The notes under the pieces are model-generated. The model saw only the letters and a list, made by a program, of their open reading frames with translations. It was not told the DNA's origin and made no database searches. This document shows, piece by piece, positions 10,564 to 23,951 of a stretch of DNA of 64,000 bases. The position numbers and the translations under genes are program-made. Source of the DNA: Silene latifolia (lineage: Eukaryota > Streptophyta > Magnoliopsida > Caryophyllales > Caryophyllaceae). Location of the stretch: positions 153,586,058 through 153,650,057 of the forward strand of contig NC_133537.1 of the NCBI RefSeq assembly GCF_048544455.1, written 5' to 3'. The first letter of the stretch is position 1. Every line of letters starts with the position of its first letter.

Positions 10564-11404
10564 GAGAAAAATATTCATTAGGTTAAGGGTTCAGAACTTT
10601 TCACTGCTTGAACCTCTATTACGTTGCTTTGTTGTCCTATTTTCCGGATCTTAAATTCTGTAATTTCTCTTCCTTTCTCTTATTCCCTTAATTTCTTTTC
10701 CTTTAATCTCTTTGTTGATTTAGTTTATGTTATTTAGTTTCTTCCCTTTTTTTATTATGTTGTTATTGATTATTGCTTTAGTTGTTATTAGTTTCGTTAA
10801 TTTCATTATGCATAGCTAATTCCCTCGCTAGGATTTAGGGGAACCAAGAATGAATGATGCTAGTTAAATAGGTTTGCAGATCTGATGCTTGTTCCATGTC
10901 TTTGTTGTTATAAGTAGATTTTAATGACGATTAAACGGTTAATGCGCATAATTGTTCTAGTTGTTTTTGGCAAACTCTGACCTAGATCGGAAGATTGAAA
11001 GGAGTGAGACTTGCTACAATTCTTAAGGATACTCTAATGAGGGCGGAAGCTAAGTTAGTAGTATTTTAGGTAAATAGCGGACCGAAAGGACCTTTTGATT
11101 ACCCCTTAGACCGACGCATGTGACTAATCTGCGATGTAGACTACGACCATAGGACATTCATTGGTGACCCGACAATCCTAGTTCCCTTTCTCTCTATTGT
11201 TAGATTTATTTACTTCTCGTTGTTTAGTTAGATTAGTTAGTTATAAATTCAACCAAAAACCCCCAATTGTGATATCTGACAGACTTAGTTGAGCAAGTAG
11301 ACACAATAGCCTCCCTGTGGATTCGACCTCGACTTCCCTAGCTGCATTAGTTAGAGACCTTTCGGGTTTATCATTGATAGGGTTGCGTCAGCCGTGTCAA
11401 ACTT

Positions 11405-11417
11405 TGGCGCCGTTGCC
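11405..11417 (+). other. Primer binding site of B (tRNA-Asp type)
   Basis: TGGCGCCGTTGCC followed by TGGGAG, one step from the TGGCGCCGTTGCCGGGGA seen in C and E. It lies five bases after the LTR end. Confidence 0.85.
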
Positions 11418-11550
11418 TGGGAGGCGACGCTTTTTACTTGTTTTATTTGAGTTTGTCTTTAGCTTCAAGGAATTTATTCCTTGAGGCAATTCTTATCTTC
11501 TTTTCTAGTGCTGTTTTGATAGGTCCTACAGGTCTAGCTGTACAGGATTA

Positions 11551-12764
11551 TTGGGAGAAGATTATCAAAGGGAAGGCTTGAGTACCTTTGATCTTCTACC
11601 TATGTTCCATCCCATGGCGCAGCAGGTGGCATTTTGTGAGAGATGTGGTTCTGCGGGGCACGATGCTGTTACTTGTTATGCGGAGAATGATCGAGTCTAT
11701 TCTTATCAGCAGTATAGACAAGGTTGTTATGGTTCTCAAAGTGGGGGTTACCCAAACTATTCTCTACTTCCGCCGCAGAATTACTATGTGCCGCCACATC
11801 CATTTCAGCAACAAGGCTATCAAAAGCCTCCATTTGTTTGGCCACCGCAACAACAAATCCCTTCCCCTGCTAAAAATAATGGAGAGATTGTTGAATTGAC
11901 ATCTATAGTGAAGACACTTGTACTGCAAGCGCTAGAGATTATGCAATCTAGAGAAGCTTATTTTAGCTATTTAAGTCTGGAATAGCTCAAGTAGTTGCCG
12001 AGTTGGATTTTAGGCAATCAGAGACGGTATATGCTATCTATACCGAAAGCGGTCTTTCCTATGAAGGACCTGAGTTGCCTATTGACGATGATGACATGTA
12101 TGACTCGGGTGCTGACTTCGCTGTGCAAACTGACTCGTCTTTCGAAGACTCAATTGCTGCCACACGAGAGAAACTCGATCGAGTACATAAGGATGGTCGA
12201 TCAAACATTACAGCCGCAGAAACACTCGATCGAGTGGAAATTGGTGCTCGATCGAGCACTTTGCACGAGGAGCAACTCGATCGAGCAGCTATGTTTGATC
12301 GATCGACCAATATTCACAAGGAAAAAATTCGATCGAGTGCCATTTTTGCTCGATCGAATAAAATGGCCATGGAGAGCAATGCTACGTTATCTAGGTCCAT
12401 TTCGGATGACCATATGAAGGAAGACAATGGTTATGGTGAATCTCCCATTTGGAAAGCCGAGCTGGATGCTTTAGAGGCTGCAATATATGAGACAGAACCC
12501 ATAAAGGAGGGGAACGAGAAGGTAGATGAGTCAGTGAATACACCTAGCACGGTAGAGGTAATATACACTTTTGCCACTAATTTTGACATTTGGAGTAGCA
12601 GGTCTCCCGACCGATCTGAGGTAATTACTGACGATAACTTCATAATTATTGGTATGGTGGATAGTAAACTACCTCATGTGACTTCTACTTTATGTTTCGA
12701 TGCTCCACCCTCTCCCGGTTGGACGAATAATTTAATAATGTTTCACCATACTTGTCATCGGTAA
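11551..12764 (+). pseudogene. gag-like polyprotein of B copy 2, one frameshift
   Basis: The first frame (11551-11985) carries a CCHC zinc knuckle at 11635-11676 (CERCGSAGHDAVTC) and a region rich in Q, Y and P. It stops at 11983, but the protein continues in another frame from about 11973 (SGIAQVVAELDFRQSE) to 12764, so a single frameshift separates the halves. The second half runs through the CTCGATCGAG array and ends in an acidic, unrecognised tail. The upstream capsid part expected of an Athila gag is not visible: only about 150 bases lie between the primer site and the first frame. This is probably a deleted non-autonomous gag. Its paralogue is 6977-7705. No protease motif (DLGA or DTGA) is present. 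Confidence 0.72.
12174..12361. repeat. CTCGATCGAG palindrome array in B copy 2 gag
   Basis: Same array as 7285-7470, with the reading frame kept open across it. Several single-base differences between the copies fall within the palindromes. Confidence 0.88.
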
Positions 12765-14764
12765 TTTCTTAAGTTGAGACAGTATTTCATATTGCTCTTA
12801 TATGCTACTTTTGTATTTTGGTGCTACTTATGCTTTTGTGTAGCACATGCGCAGATTTATGATCGATTGCTAAGAGCTTTGAGTTCCTTTGATTGTGACC
12901 AACTGGAGTAATTGAGATGAAGACAAAAAGAGGTCGTGCGGGACCTTTCTGAAACCAGCGCTGACCGGGAGGCAACCCGGATTTTCATGTTTTGTTTGGA
13001 TTTCTTAGACATTCTTTTATTTAGTTTTGTGTGCTTAATAATTAGTTTTCTCGACTATAGATTGCGGAACATTTTAGATTTGGTCTTGGTAGTATTTTTG
13101 GGGCGCTATTTGCGTAAATGCAGGTACACCTGCATTCTTTTCGCGAATTGAGTTGATCCGGTGCTGCTTGCTACGACCTCCCATGTTGCTGGCTGGTTTA
13201 GGGAGGTCCGTCTATGTCACGCTATTTTGCGAGTTTCTTGCTCTTTACCTTCTTTATTTCCTTTAGTTTTCATTTTCCCTTTCCCAATATAATTGCTGCT
13301 GTTGCTAGCTGTTGTGTACAATGAGGGCATTGTACAGTTTGGTTTGGGGAGGGTATATGCATCCATATCTGTGTCTGCATACTATTTTTATTGCATCTCA
13401 GTTTGCACGATTATTTTCGCATGCAATGTTTATTTTAATTTCAAAAAGAAAATTGAATTTTTTTTTAATTTTTTTTAAAAAATTTCATGTTTCTTTTTGC
13501 ATATAGGTTGAGTCGGAACGGTAGATTTCAATGATGAAATTGCACTACACTTAGTCATTTTGCTTAAGCCTTGCAGTTTTAACATCTTTTAGCATAGTCA
13601 TATTGCATAATCTACGAGTTTATGTTGAAATTTAGCTGAACGAATAGACTTGACCTGAAATTTTGGCAACCTACTTATAATTTCTAAGTTTTAGAGCCTT
13701 AAAACTGGTGTCATTCATGACCAGTTCATGTAGGATTGTGAGTAGTTACTCCTTGCATAACATGTATCATTAATGAAATTCAATTGATTATTGCCTGCAT
13801 ACATTCGGGTTAGTGGTTGGTGTCACATGCAGGGAGGTGTCTATATTCCCTTTTCTTCCGTTTTTACCCGTTAACTCCACATTTAGCCAAATTTGCCTTT
13901 TGACCCCTTAACTTCACCCAAACTTAGCCTTCCTTGTCGAGCTAGTTTAGTTTGTTTTTGCGGGTATATTGTTTATCATGCCAAATTTGGTTTGTATTGA
14001 AAGTTGAGAGTTGGTATTTTGGAAGTTGATAAATGAAAAAAAAAGAAAAAGAAAAAGAAAAAAAAAAGAAAAGAAAACACAAAAAAAAAAAAATCGAGAA
14101 AAAGAAAGAAAAAAATTGAAAAAGAGTTTGAATGATATCGGTTTTACTCCTCTGCTATCATTTTATCTTATGAGGAGTTGTTTGATATTTGGTTTAGTGA
14201 GCTTTTATGCCAAACAAAGGCATGTGTGCTTATTTTTGATGGTCTTGAAGCGGGTTTGGTTCATTTGTTTTTGTTAGGATACTAGCTTGGCTTATACCCT
14301 CACATTCCCAAAGTGTTTTGCCCCTTCTTACCCATTACCTCACTATTCCATACTTTTGTAAGCCCTCGGTTGTGACGGGACCTTGTTTGGTTGGAATGTA
14401 TGTGTACGGTAGCTATAATTGTCTATCATACTATATTGCATGCATGCTTATGTAGGTCGTAGTCTAGGTGAGCGACTTCTTATTCCTTCTCTCTTACATA
14501 TTCTTGCTTACCCTTTGCTTCATGAGAGAAGAGTGACCCGTGAGAGTCCATTTTCAAAGGTCTTGCAAGGTCGATGGTTCAGCTACTTCTTTAGACGTCT
14601 CTATAACTCGTCTGCATTTGACAATTTAGCTACTAGTGTTAATTCATTTGCATTAAATTGGTTTAGGTGGATGATTTGTAGCTAGTTCTTTGCTTTACTC
14701 CGTTCCATTAGTTAGTTGCATATAGTTTTCTTGGGGACAAGCAAAGATTTGGTTTGGGGAGGTT
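12765..14764 (+). other. 3' internal region of B copy 2, no gene seen
   Basis: Collinear with copy 1. The purine tract at 14034-14120 is clearly longer than its partner at 9158-9200. The polypurine tract TTTGGTTTGGGGAGGTT ends at 14764. No recognisable gene. Confidence 0.6.
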
Positions 14765-15225
14765 TGATGCGTGCATTTTATATAGACTTTTTGTACCGTA
14801 TTTGCACGCATTTCTATGCATATTTCGTAGTATTAAGCTACAAATTTCCCCCGAATTGTCTACTTTGGTTTCTCTTGTCTTATTTGCAGGAATGAACCAA
14901 ATAGAAGCGGAAAAAAGCTTAGAACATGTCCCTATGCATGGATTTAGGAGATGAGTTGAGTCGGAGCTTGGAAACTACTATTTGGTGATGCGTGTAGAAG
15001 TAAAGAAGCTAGGCGAGCAAAAGAAGAGCTTCAAATTACTAGTGCCTACTTTGAAGAGCCATATCTCGAGTTCTACAACTGATATTCAAGTGATTACAAC
15101 TGGAGGTGAAAGCTTATCCTCTTAGTTTTCCAACACCATGAAAATCGCTTGTTTCGGACAAGTAACGAAAAAATGGCGGCCGTTTGAAGTTCAGTGCGTG
15201 AAGCCTGAATTACGCGCTGAAACTA

Positions 15226-15402
15226 CTCGATCGAGTACTATAGTGCTCGATCGAGTACTTTTTGTGCTCGATCGAGTACTTTGGATCTCTCGATCGATTA
15301 CCTTGATTCTTACTGTACTCGATCGAGTGCTTTTGTGCTCGATCGAGAGCTTTTGAGGAAGAAATACTCGATCGACCAACTTTATGTTACTCGATCGAGT
15401 AA
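15226..15402. repeat. CTCGATCGAG palindrome array in B 3' LTR (U3)
   Basis: Eight copies, as in the middle LTR, with some palindromes that are degenerate there intact here (for example near 15318). Confidence 0.88.
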
Positions 15403-15487
15403 AACCAAGTCTGACGCGCAGGATTTTTGTCGAGACTTATTATATTATTAGTTAATAAAATCAATATATATAACTAAAGGAGGCTTT

Positions 15488-15815
15488 TTTTTCTAATTAT
15501 ACTATTAGCATTAGAATTAGGAGATAGTTAATTATTTACAATTTTTCTATTATACTTAGGAATATAATTTTCCTATTAGAAATGAGAATTAATTAATTAT
15601 TTTAGAATTTTCCTATTAGAAATAGGAAATAAATTAACAATTTATTAAGGCTTATGTTTCCTAATTATACTATTAGAATTAGGAGATAATAATTATTTAA
15701 AATTTTCTATTATAATTAGGAATATGATTTTCCTATTAGAAATGAGAATTAATTAATTTTACAATTTTCTTATTTGAAACAAGAAATAAATTAATTATCT
15801 ACAATTTATTAAAAT
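15488..15815. repeat. Tandem duplication of about 165 bp in Helitron 5' part
   Basis: 15488-15650 and 15656-15815 are imperfect copies, each with CTAATTATACTATTAG, TTTTCCTATTAGAAATGAGA and a closing AATTTATTAA. Confidence 0.75.
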
Positions 15816-18190
15816 TAAAAAATTATTCATTTATATCTGTCCACTTTTTATTGAATTAGAAGGCAAAAAAACACTGATATATTTATAATATTCAATTTTA
15901 TAACAACTTTCGATAAAAAAATGAGGTATTATGAGGCTAAAAGGCTCTAGGCCGAACTAGGTTGTGACAAGTATGAATGCATAATATGTACTACATGGAA
16001 TTTACTCATGTAAAGAGTAAAATGAACGCTGAAATATGCTCCTACGTCTTTTGTTATTGCTAATGTCATATTTAGTTATACATAATACGAAGTTTATTTT
16101 TCAAATGTCATATGTATTTCTCCTACTAATTTTAAAGTTATTTCTCTCACAATACACTTCAACTTCTATCGATAATTTTTTATTATATTATTTACATTCA
16201 TTTATCATTATATAAAACTATATTAATCAAAATTTAAATAAGATATTCACAAATTATTGATAAGTAAAAAGTTCGATATCTATTTTTTAAGGAGTATTAA
16301 AAGATAAAGAAAGTTCTTTGCTAATTTGCAAATCGAAATATCATATTATGACAAATGAGTAAATGTTTTGAAAAACTTTATTGTGCGATTGTTTTACAAT
16401 TTAAAGTAAAAATGGTACCACGAGTAATAAAATAGATTTGAATGAGGCTTGAGGTAAATTAGATACACTTATTATAGAAATAGTATAAGGTTATGATTCA
16501 AATTATCAGATACATTATAAAAAGTCATGAAAAACACATAAAAGGGTAAGTGTAGTCTTTCCCTAATATAGTGAAGACCGTTTCTCTCAAACTTTTCTTC
16601 TGACAAATTTACATGCATAAAAAACGGTACTATTCAATTATATGGAGCAAACTAATTATTGTTGACGCTATATTTTTTTTTTTTTTTTTTTTTTTTTGTA
16701 AATTGAGCACATCATCAGTATAATTTAGGGAGAGATACAAATTGGGAAGGGTGAGACATATTCGTCATGCATAATACAATGCTTTAACCACCTTTAGGCA
16801 AAAATATAAAAATAAATGAAAAATTTAAACCTAAAAGGCGGTCACGTACTTGCCAACTCTTCTATACTTCTCTACCGTCTTAATATTCTCATGAAGTTTA
16901 TGACATTTATTTCATATTAATAAAAAAAATGATTATACAGCTTCGTACAATGTGTGATTTATAACTTTTAGCTAACTTATATGAACTTGCTTAAATTTAT
17001 ATATTTTAAGTGAAGAATATTAATTATAAATATGATATAGATAAAGTTTCATCTTTAATTTCCTCAGAGATAAAAAAAATTCAATTTTTATTGTCTTATA
17101 ATATACTCCGTACTAATTAAAGATCATAATGTAAAACAGTAAATTACACCACAATCTACTATTTCAATATATCGATGATCAACACTCAAAACAGCACATT
17201 TGTTATTTAAATAGTGCAAAAACTCTCAAAATGCTAAAAAAAATGTTCAATTTGTCGTTATCAAACAAAACCTAAGTTTCTGCATTTTTTTTTATGTTCA
17301 ACTTAAGCTTTACGGGATGTAAAAATGATGAAGTTCATAAAGTAGCGATTAGGTTTCTGTTAGTTAGATGGACTTTTCAAGAGAGAGATGAAAGCTTTGC
17401 ATGTTAGACCGTTTTATGTGTGAATCGAAGGGATTAAGTAGTGGGCTAAAGGTTGTTTCGAGTGGGAATGAGGTTCATTGCTATGAGTTGGTTGACTAAA
17501 GTTTTTCCTTACTAGATTTAGAAAGGGGATAATAATTATGAGATAATAAAATTTGAATAAAAAAAGACAATAAAAATGAGATGGAGATAGTAAGATTTAA
17601 TTATGCAATATGAAATAAATAACAAAGTTCGTGTATATATACAATATTCAAACTTATTCAGTTTACAAACATAGTACCTAAACAATTTGTTTGAGTATCT
17701 GGAATTGAGGTAGGGGAGAGGACGAGAAAACGACTAGGAAGGGAAAAGGAGAGAGATAAGAGGGAATATTGCTTCTTAAACTTTTCTTTGTTGAAGGAGA
17801 AATAAATTGTCTTCGATAAGGAAGACGATGATCCATATTTTTATGGAGGTGAATGTGATTTATGACTTCTTAGATGTAAAACGTGGCAGAAAGGTAGTGA
17901 TAGTGGTAGTGGATTGAAGGTTGTTTCAAGTAGTAAAAACTAATCACAGTGAGTGATGTTTTATTTTGCGCGTAAATTAGTGGGGTGGAGGGAGGGTGCA
18001 TTTGTGGAGGGTGGTGAGTTCAACGAGGATAGTGATAATAAATAAGGTTATTTATCCGCAAAATATCGCTTGCATTAAAACATATAGGTAACAAGAATAA
18101 TAACAATAAACCTCAAAAGATCATACTGATAAATTTAATCTTAACCCCATCAATCCAAATTAAATTAAATATTAATTCTAAACATATTTT

Positions 18191-19327
18191 CTAGAGCAAG
18201 GGTTAGTTTCCATTGGATTGTGGATTTTTCTAGAAGTAAGGGTTTAGTTTTTCACTTGGTTGGATAAATTTGAGAGAAATTTCGAAGACAAAGATTGATC
18301 TTTCAAGGGATGAGATCAGATTGTTTTAGATCACGTGTGTGAATAGGGAAGAAAAAGAGGGGTCTGCGTGAAGGTTTTTGTTTCAAATGAGAAGATGGGG
18401 GAAAAACTATTGTTATAGGGGGGTGTCATAAGCAGACCCAGCCATGTAGTATTGCATTGGAATTTGGTTCACATTCAAAGGTACGTCTATAGTTTGACCG
18501 GGAGATAAAACATTTAACTACCTGTAAATGTTTTTACGTAAATACCATTTGACCCAACAATGACTAAATTATGGTTGTTATTCTAAATAAGGATATTTGT
18601 TGCATTATTAAGTTGATTATGCAAAGTAGATATTATTGTTTTCCTTGACCAATTGAAAAACAAACAAGTATTAATGAACAAAATCTAAAAACTCTCAGTC
18701 CCAAGTATCATATATATAAACTTCATATTGGTTTTATTTTCCTAAAAAAATAACAACATTGTCGAGAGTAAGAGTTAATTTCTATTGGATGGTGGATTTT
18801 TCTAGAAGTAGGGGTTTAGTTTAGTTTTTCACTTGATTGGATAAATATGAGATAAGTTTCGGAGACAATGATCGATCTTTCAAGGGATGAGATTGTTTTA
18901 GATCATGTGTGTGAATAGGGAAGAAAAATCGGGGTCTGTGTGAAATATTGTGTTTCAAATGAGAAGATGGGGGCCAAGACTATTGCTATAGAGAGGGAGT
19001 GTCATAAGCAGCCCTAGGCATGTAGTATTGCGTCGGAATTTGGTTCACATTCAAACGTACTTCTATACTTTGACCGGGAGATATAACATTCTAACTACCT
19101 CTAAATGTTTTTACATAATTACAATTTGATACAGCAATGATTAAATTATGGTTGTTATTCGAAAGAAGGAGGTTTGTAGCATCATTAACTTGATTATGCA
19201 AAGTAGATATTATTGTTTTCCTTGACCAATTGAAAAACAAACAGGTATTAATGAACAACTTTTAAAACTATCAGTCCAAGTATCATATATAAAAACTTCA
19301 TATTGGTTTTATTTTCCTAAAAAAAGT
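18191..19327. repeat. Tandem duplication of about 560 bp in Helitron 3' part
   Basis: Unit 1 (18191-18750) and unit 2 (18761-19327) share long stretches such as GTGGATTTTTCTAGAAGTA and TATTGTTTTCCTTGACCAAT, with scattered substitutions and indels. Confidence 0.85.
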
Positions 19328-19485
19328 ATTTTATTAATCAAACACTCTTTTATTCTTATTTCAATATTATGTTAACGGGAATTATTTGTTGGTCATGCGG
19401 CATACATAAAATCTTAGACATGAACAATGTACTATATGTCTATATTCCATTTTATTATGAAATTTATCACATATTATTTTAATAT

Positions 19486-19500
19486 CCGTGCAACGCACGG
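19486..19500 (+). other. Helitron 3' subterminal hairpin
   Basis: CCGTGC AAC GCACGG, 13 bases before the CTAG end. This hairpin is believed to act as the transposition stop signal. Confidence 0.93.
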
Positions 19501-20772
19501 GCAAGAAAACTAGTCTCTTACTATATAAGAGAAAAACATTCATTAGGTTAAGGGTTCAGAACTTTTCACTGCTTGAACCTCTATTACGTTGCTTTGTTGT
19601 CCTATTTTCCGGATCTTAAATTCTGTAATTTCTCTTCCTTTGTCTTATTCCCTTAATTTCTCTTCCTTTAATCTCTTTGTTGATTTAGTTTATGTTATTT
19701 AGTTTCTTCCCTCTTTTTATTATGTTATTGATTATTGCTTTAGTTGTTATTAGTTTCGTTAATTTCATTATGCATAGCTAATTCCCTCGCTAGGATTTAG
19801 GGGAACCAAGAATGAATGATGGTAGTTAAATAGGTTTGCAGATCTGATGCTTGTTCCATGTCTTTCTTGTTATAAGTAGCTTTTAATGACGATTAGACGG
19901 TTAGTGCACATAATTGTTCTAGTTGTTTTTGGCAAACTCTGACCTAGATCGGAAGATTAAAAGGAGTGAGACCTGCTACAATTCTTTAGGATACTCTAAT
20001 AAGGGCGGAAGCTAAGTTAGTATTATTTTAGGGTGAATAGCGGACCGGAATGACCTTTTCATTACCCCTTAGACCGACGCATGTGACTAATCCGCGATCT
20101 AGACTACGACCATAGGACATTAATTGGTGACCCGACAATCCCAGTTCCCTTTCTCTCTATTGTTAGATTTATTTACTTCTCGTTGTTTAGTTAGATTAGT
20201 TAGTTATAAATTCAACCAAAAACCCCCAATTGTGACATCTGACAGACTTAGTTGAGCAAGTAGACACAATAGCCTCCCTGTGGATTTGACCTCGACTTCC
20301 CTAGCTGCATTAGTTAGAGACCTTTCGGGTTTATCTTTGATAGAGCTGCGACAGCCGTGTCAATCATCACCACACCCAACATCCATCTCGCATCATCATA
20401 CCAAGTGTATCCCCAGCCGGGTCACCGGCTGCCGCCCTCACTACCGGCTGGGAATACATGCAATTTCTCTCCATTTTGCAGAGAACTCCCAACCGGCCAT
20501 GTCACCGGTGGCCGGCCAACCGCCTCGCAACACCACTCCCTCATCCCACATCAATCAAATTGCTCTCCTAGCCGGGCCCCGGCTGTCGCCCCCACTACCG
20601 GCTCCCACTACCACCAAATCACTCATTTCCTTCAAGAGACCTTCCAGCCAGTGCCACCACTGGCGGCCGGTGGGCCGGCTCCCGCACCTCTGCTATGTGT
20701 TCCCCTTCCCTCATTTTTGTTTTCAATTGTTTATGTGTCGTGGGCATGTCTTCTTTTGCGAGGATTAATAAG

Positions 20773-22612
<1,840 letters not shown>

Positions 22613-22628
22613 TTTTTTTTTATAATAA

Positions 22629-22660
22629 AATGCGCACAGCTTTCATTATAATAAAAACAA
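22629..22660 (-). other. Possible second, very short LINE 3' end
   Basis: ATGCGCACAGCTTTCATTAT followed by AATAAAAAC resembles the first 30 bases of the LINE remnant at 21226-21253 (ATGCGTGACTTTCATTAATA). It may be a severely truncated insertion of the same family. Confidence 0.4.
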
Positions 22661-23773
22661 TATTATAATTATTATTTTTATTATTATTATTATTATTATT
22701 CTAAAAGACATATCCCATCAATTAGACCATATACAGTTTTACTACCTTAGACTATCAATTAGAATAGCTTAGTTTATTTTCCTCTCAACATTTTTTAGAA
22801 CCCTAATATTTCCTCTCTCAATATTTATTCAATAAAAGTTGTAATCTTTCTTTAATATTAGTTTAATCGATCTCTAGTTTATGCAAGTTCTTCATTTCTT
22901 AATAGTTTACAATTGTTCATTAGGTTGTAATTGGAAAACAAGAAGAAATTCATCTTCCATTATTATTCAAGTTTGTTACTTTCATCTTTGTGGGTACAAT
23001 TTCTCATCTTTTCCTTACATTTATTTTCATTAGTTTACACTTCTTATCTTGTTTAATTATTATTCATCCAAAGTAGTAAACTTTACCATGTTCACCATGT
23101 TTGGTTGTATTTTGTTCCATCTTATTGTTGGTTTTTCGTTGCTAAACATGTGTGAGTATTTCTCATCTAGGGCTTAGGAGATTCTTGGGTCTATAATGAG
23201 TATGATTTTGGGTCAGAATTATAAAGATTTGGGCGTCTTAATGGTTGTCACTTTCATGCATATGAAGTGTGTGTAGAATTTCTCCTATGAAAGTTTGAGT
23301 ATTTTCTCACATGTTTGGTTATCTTGGTGTCTATACTAGTGGATGAACAATCTTGGTGTGTAGACTATTGGATGATCCTTGTGTATGTGTGTGACGAGTT
23401 TTAGTTAATCACATGAAAGTTGGTTAATGAATTCTAGGTGTCCTAAGAAATTAGGTATAATTCCTTGACTATTTGCATCACCCATTTCCCATGTTTACCT
23501 TGTTTCATGCCCAATAATCCAAGTGAACCCGAAAGCTCTAGTCTTTCTCGTATTGATCAATTATACTTTCATTTTAGCATACTTCTATATCTTATTTGCA
23601 CCTTAGTTTATAATCAACCAATCTTACTTTTGTTTGACTAAAATAAGATTTAAACCAACTAAGTATACACCCCCGCCATCTTTGTGTTCGACCCTGATTA
23701 AATACTACTTTAATTGGGTTACTCTATAAATGTTTTTTTGATTCGGAAATGATGACAAATCCGACTATCAAAG

Positions 23774-23791
23774 TGGCGCCGTTGCCGGGGA
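23774..23791 (+). other. Primer binding site of C (tRNA-Asp type)
   Basis: TGGCGCCGTTGCCGGGGA, three bases after the LTR end; identical to that of E. Confidence 0.9.
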
Positions 23792-23951
23792 TGGCGTTAG
23801 GTTATACTTAGTTAGTTAGTGTCTTAGCTTTAGTTTTAGTGTAGTTGTTTAATTGTTTGCGTAGTTTGGGTGCTTCTTGTAGAGTGTGTGTGATTTTTGC
23901 CTTACCCTAGTGTGTAAAAAGCACTAGGAGACTTACGGTTTGTCAAGTTGC

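Larger units (their letters stand above)
9838..11399 (+). mobile_element. Middle LTR of element B
   Basis: TGATGCGTGC to GCCGTGTCA, 1562 bp, uninterrupted. The polypurine tract precedes it and the primer site follows five bases after. The CTCGATCGAG array lies at 10299-10473, with a TATATAA box at 10557-10563. It is shared by both internal copies and serves as the reference for the broken LTR 14765-20362. Confidence 0.88.
15461..19513 (+). mobile_element. Non-autonomous Helitron
   Basis: Starts TCAATATATATAACTAAAGG and ends CGGGCAAGAAAACTAG, inserted between A and T. Comparison with the empty site at 10541-10560 shows exact insertion without target duplication. A hairpin, CCGTGC/GCACGG, lies 13 bases from the end. 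TC 5' end, CTRR 3' end, subterminal hairpin and A^T target are the accepted Helitron hallmarks. Its 4053 bp are AT-rich and hold no RepHel frame, so it would have needed transposition proteins in trans. It contains two internal tandem duplications and no recognisable gene fragment. Confidence 0.95.
1..20362 (+). mobile_element. Element B: tandem Athila-like LTR retrotransposon array (internal-LTR-internal-LTR)
   Basis: Two internal regions (1-9837, interrupted by element A, and 11400-14764) and two LTRs (9838-11399 and 14765-20362, the second interrupted by a Helitron) lie head to tail and match closely along their length. Position 1 corresponds to 11825, so copy 1 is cut by the window edge about 425 bases into its internal region. 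The LTRs start TGATGCGTGC and end GCCGTGTCA. The primer site TGGCGCCGTTGCC follows the middle LTR, as in Athila-type Ty3/gypsy elements. Only a gag-like frame is visible; there is no protease, reverse transcriptase or integrase. An LTR-internal-LTR-internal-LTR array usually arises by unequal recombination between LTRs of two copies (inference). B sits inside the 5' LTR of element C: the bases after 20362 match 51824 onward in C's 3' LTR. Confidence 0.88.
14765..20362 (+). mobile_element. 3' LTR of element B, split by a Helitron
   Basis: LTR pieces 14765-15460 and 19514-20362 rejoin to match 9838-11399; without the 4053-bp Helitron the length is 1545 bp. The CTCGATCGAG array lies at 15226-15402. 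A small deletion relative to the middle LTR (AGCGATATTGTATT-type bases near 10520) lies just before the insertion. The LTR ends GCCGTGTCA at 20362, followed by ATCAT of element C, the likely target duplication (left copy outside the window). Confidence 0.87.

Noticed and set aside
14011..14277. Lysine-rich small protein
   Set aside because: Encoded by an expanded purine tract in B's untranslated region; not conserved in copy 1.
7285..15402. Regularly spaced short repeats suggestive of a CRISPR array
   Set aside because: The repeat is a 10-base palindrome with short irregular spacers in plant retrotransposons; no cas genes, wrong repeat length.
15461..19513. Captured gene fragments in the Helitron
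   Set aside because: I looked for exon-like frames on both strands and found only AT-rich repeats and short chance frames.
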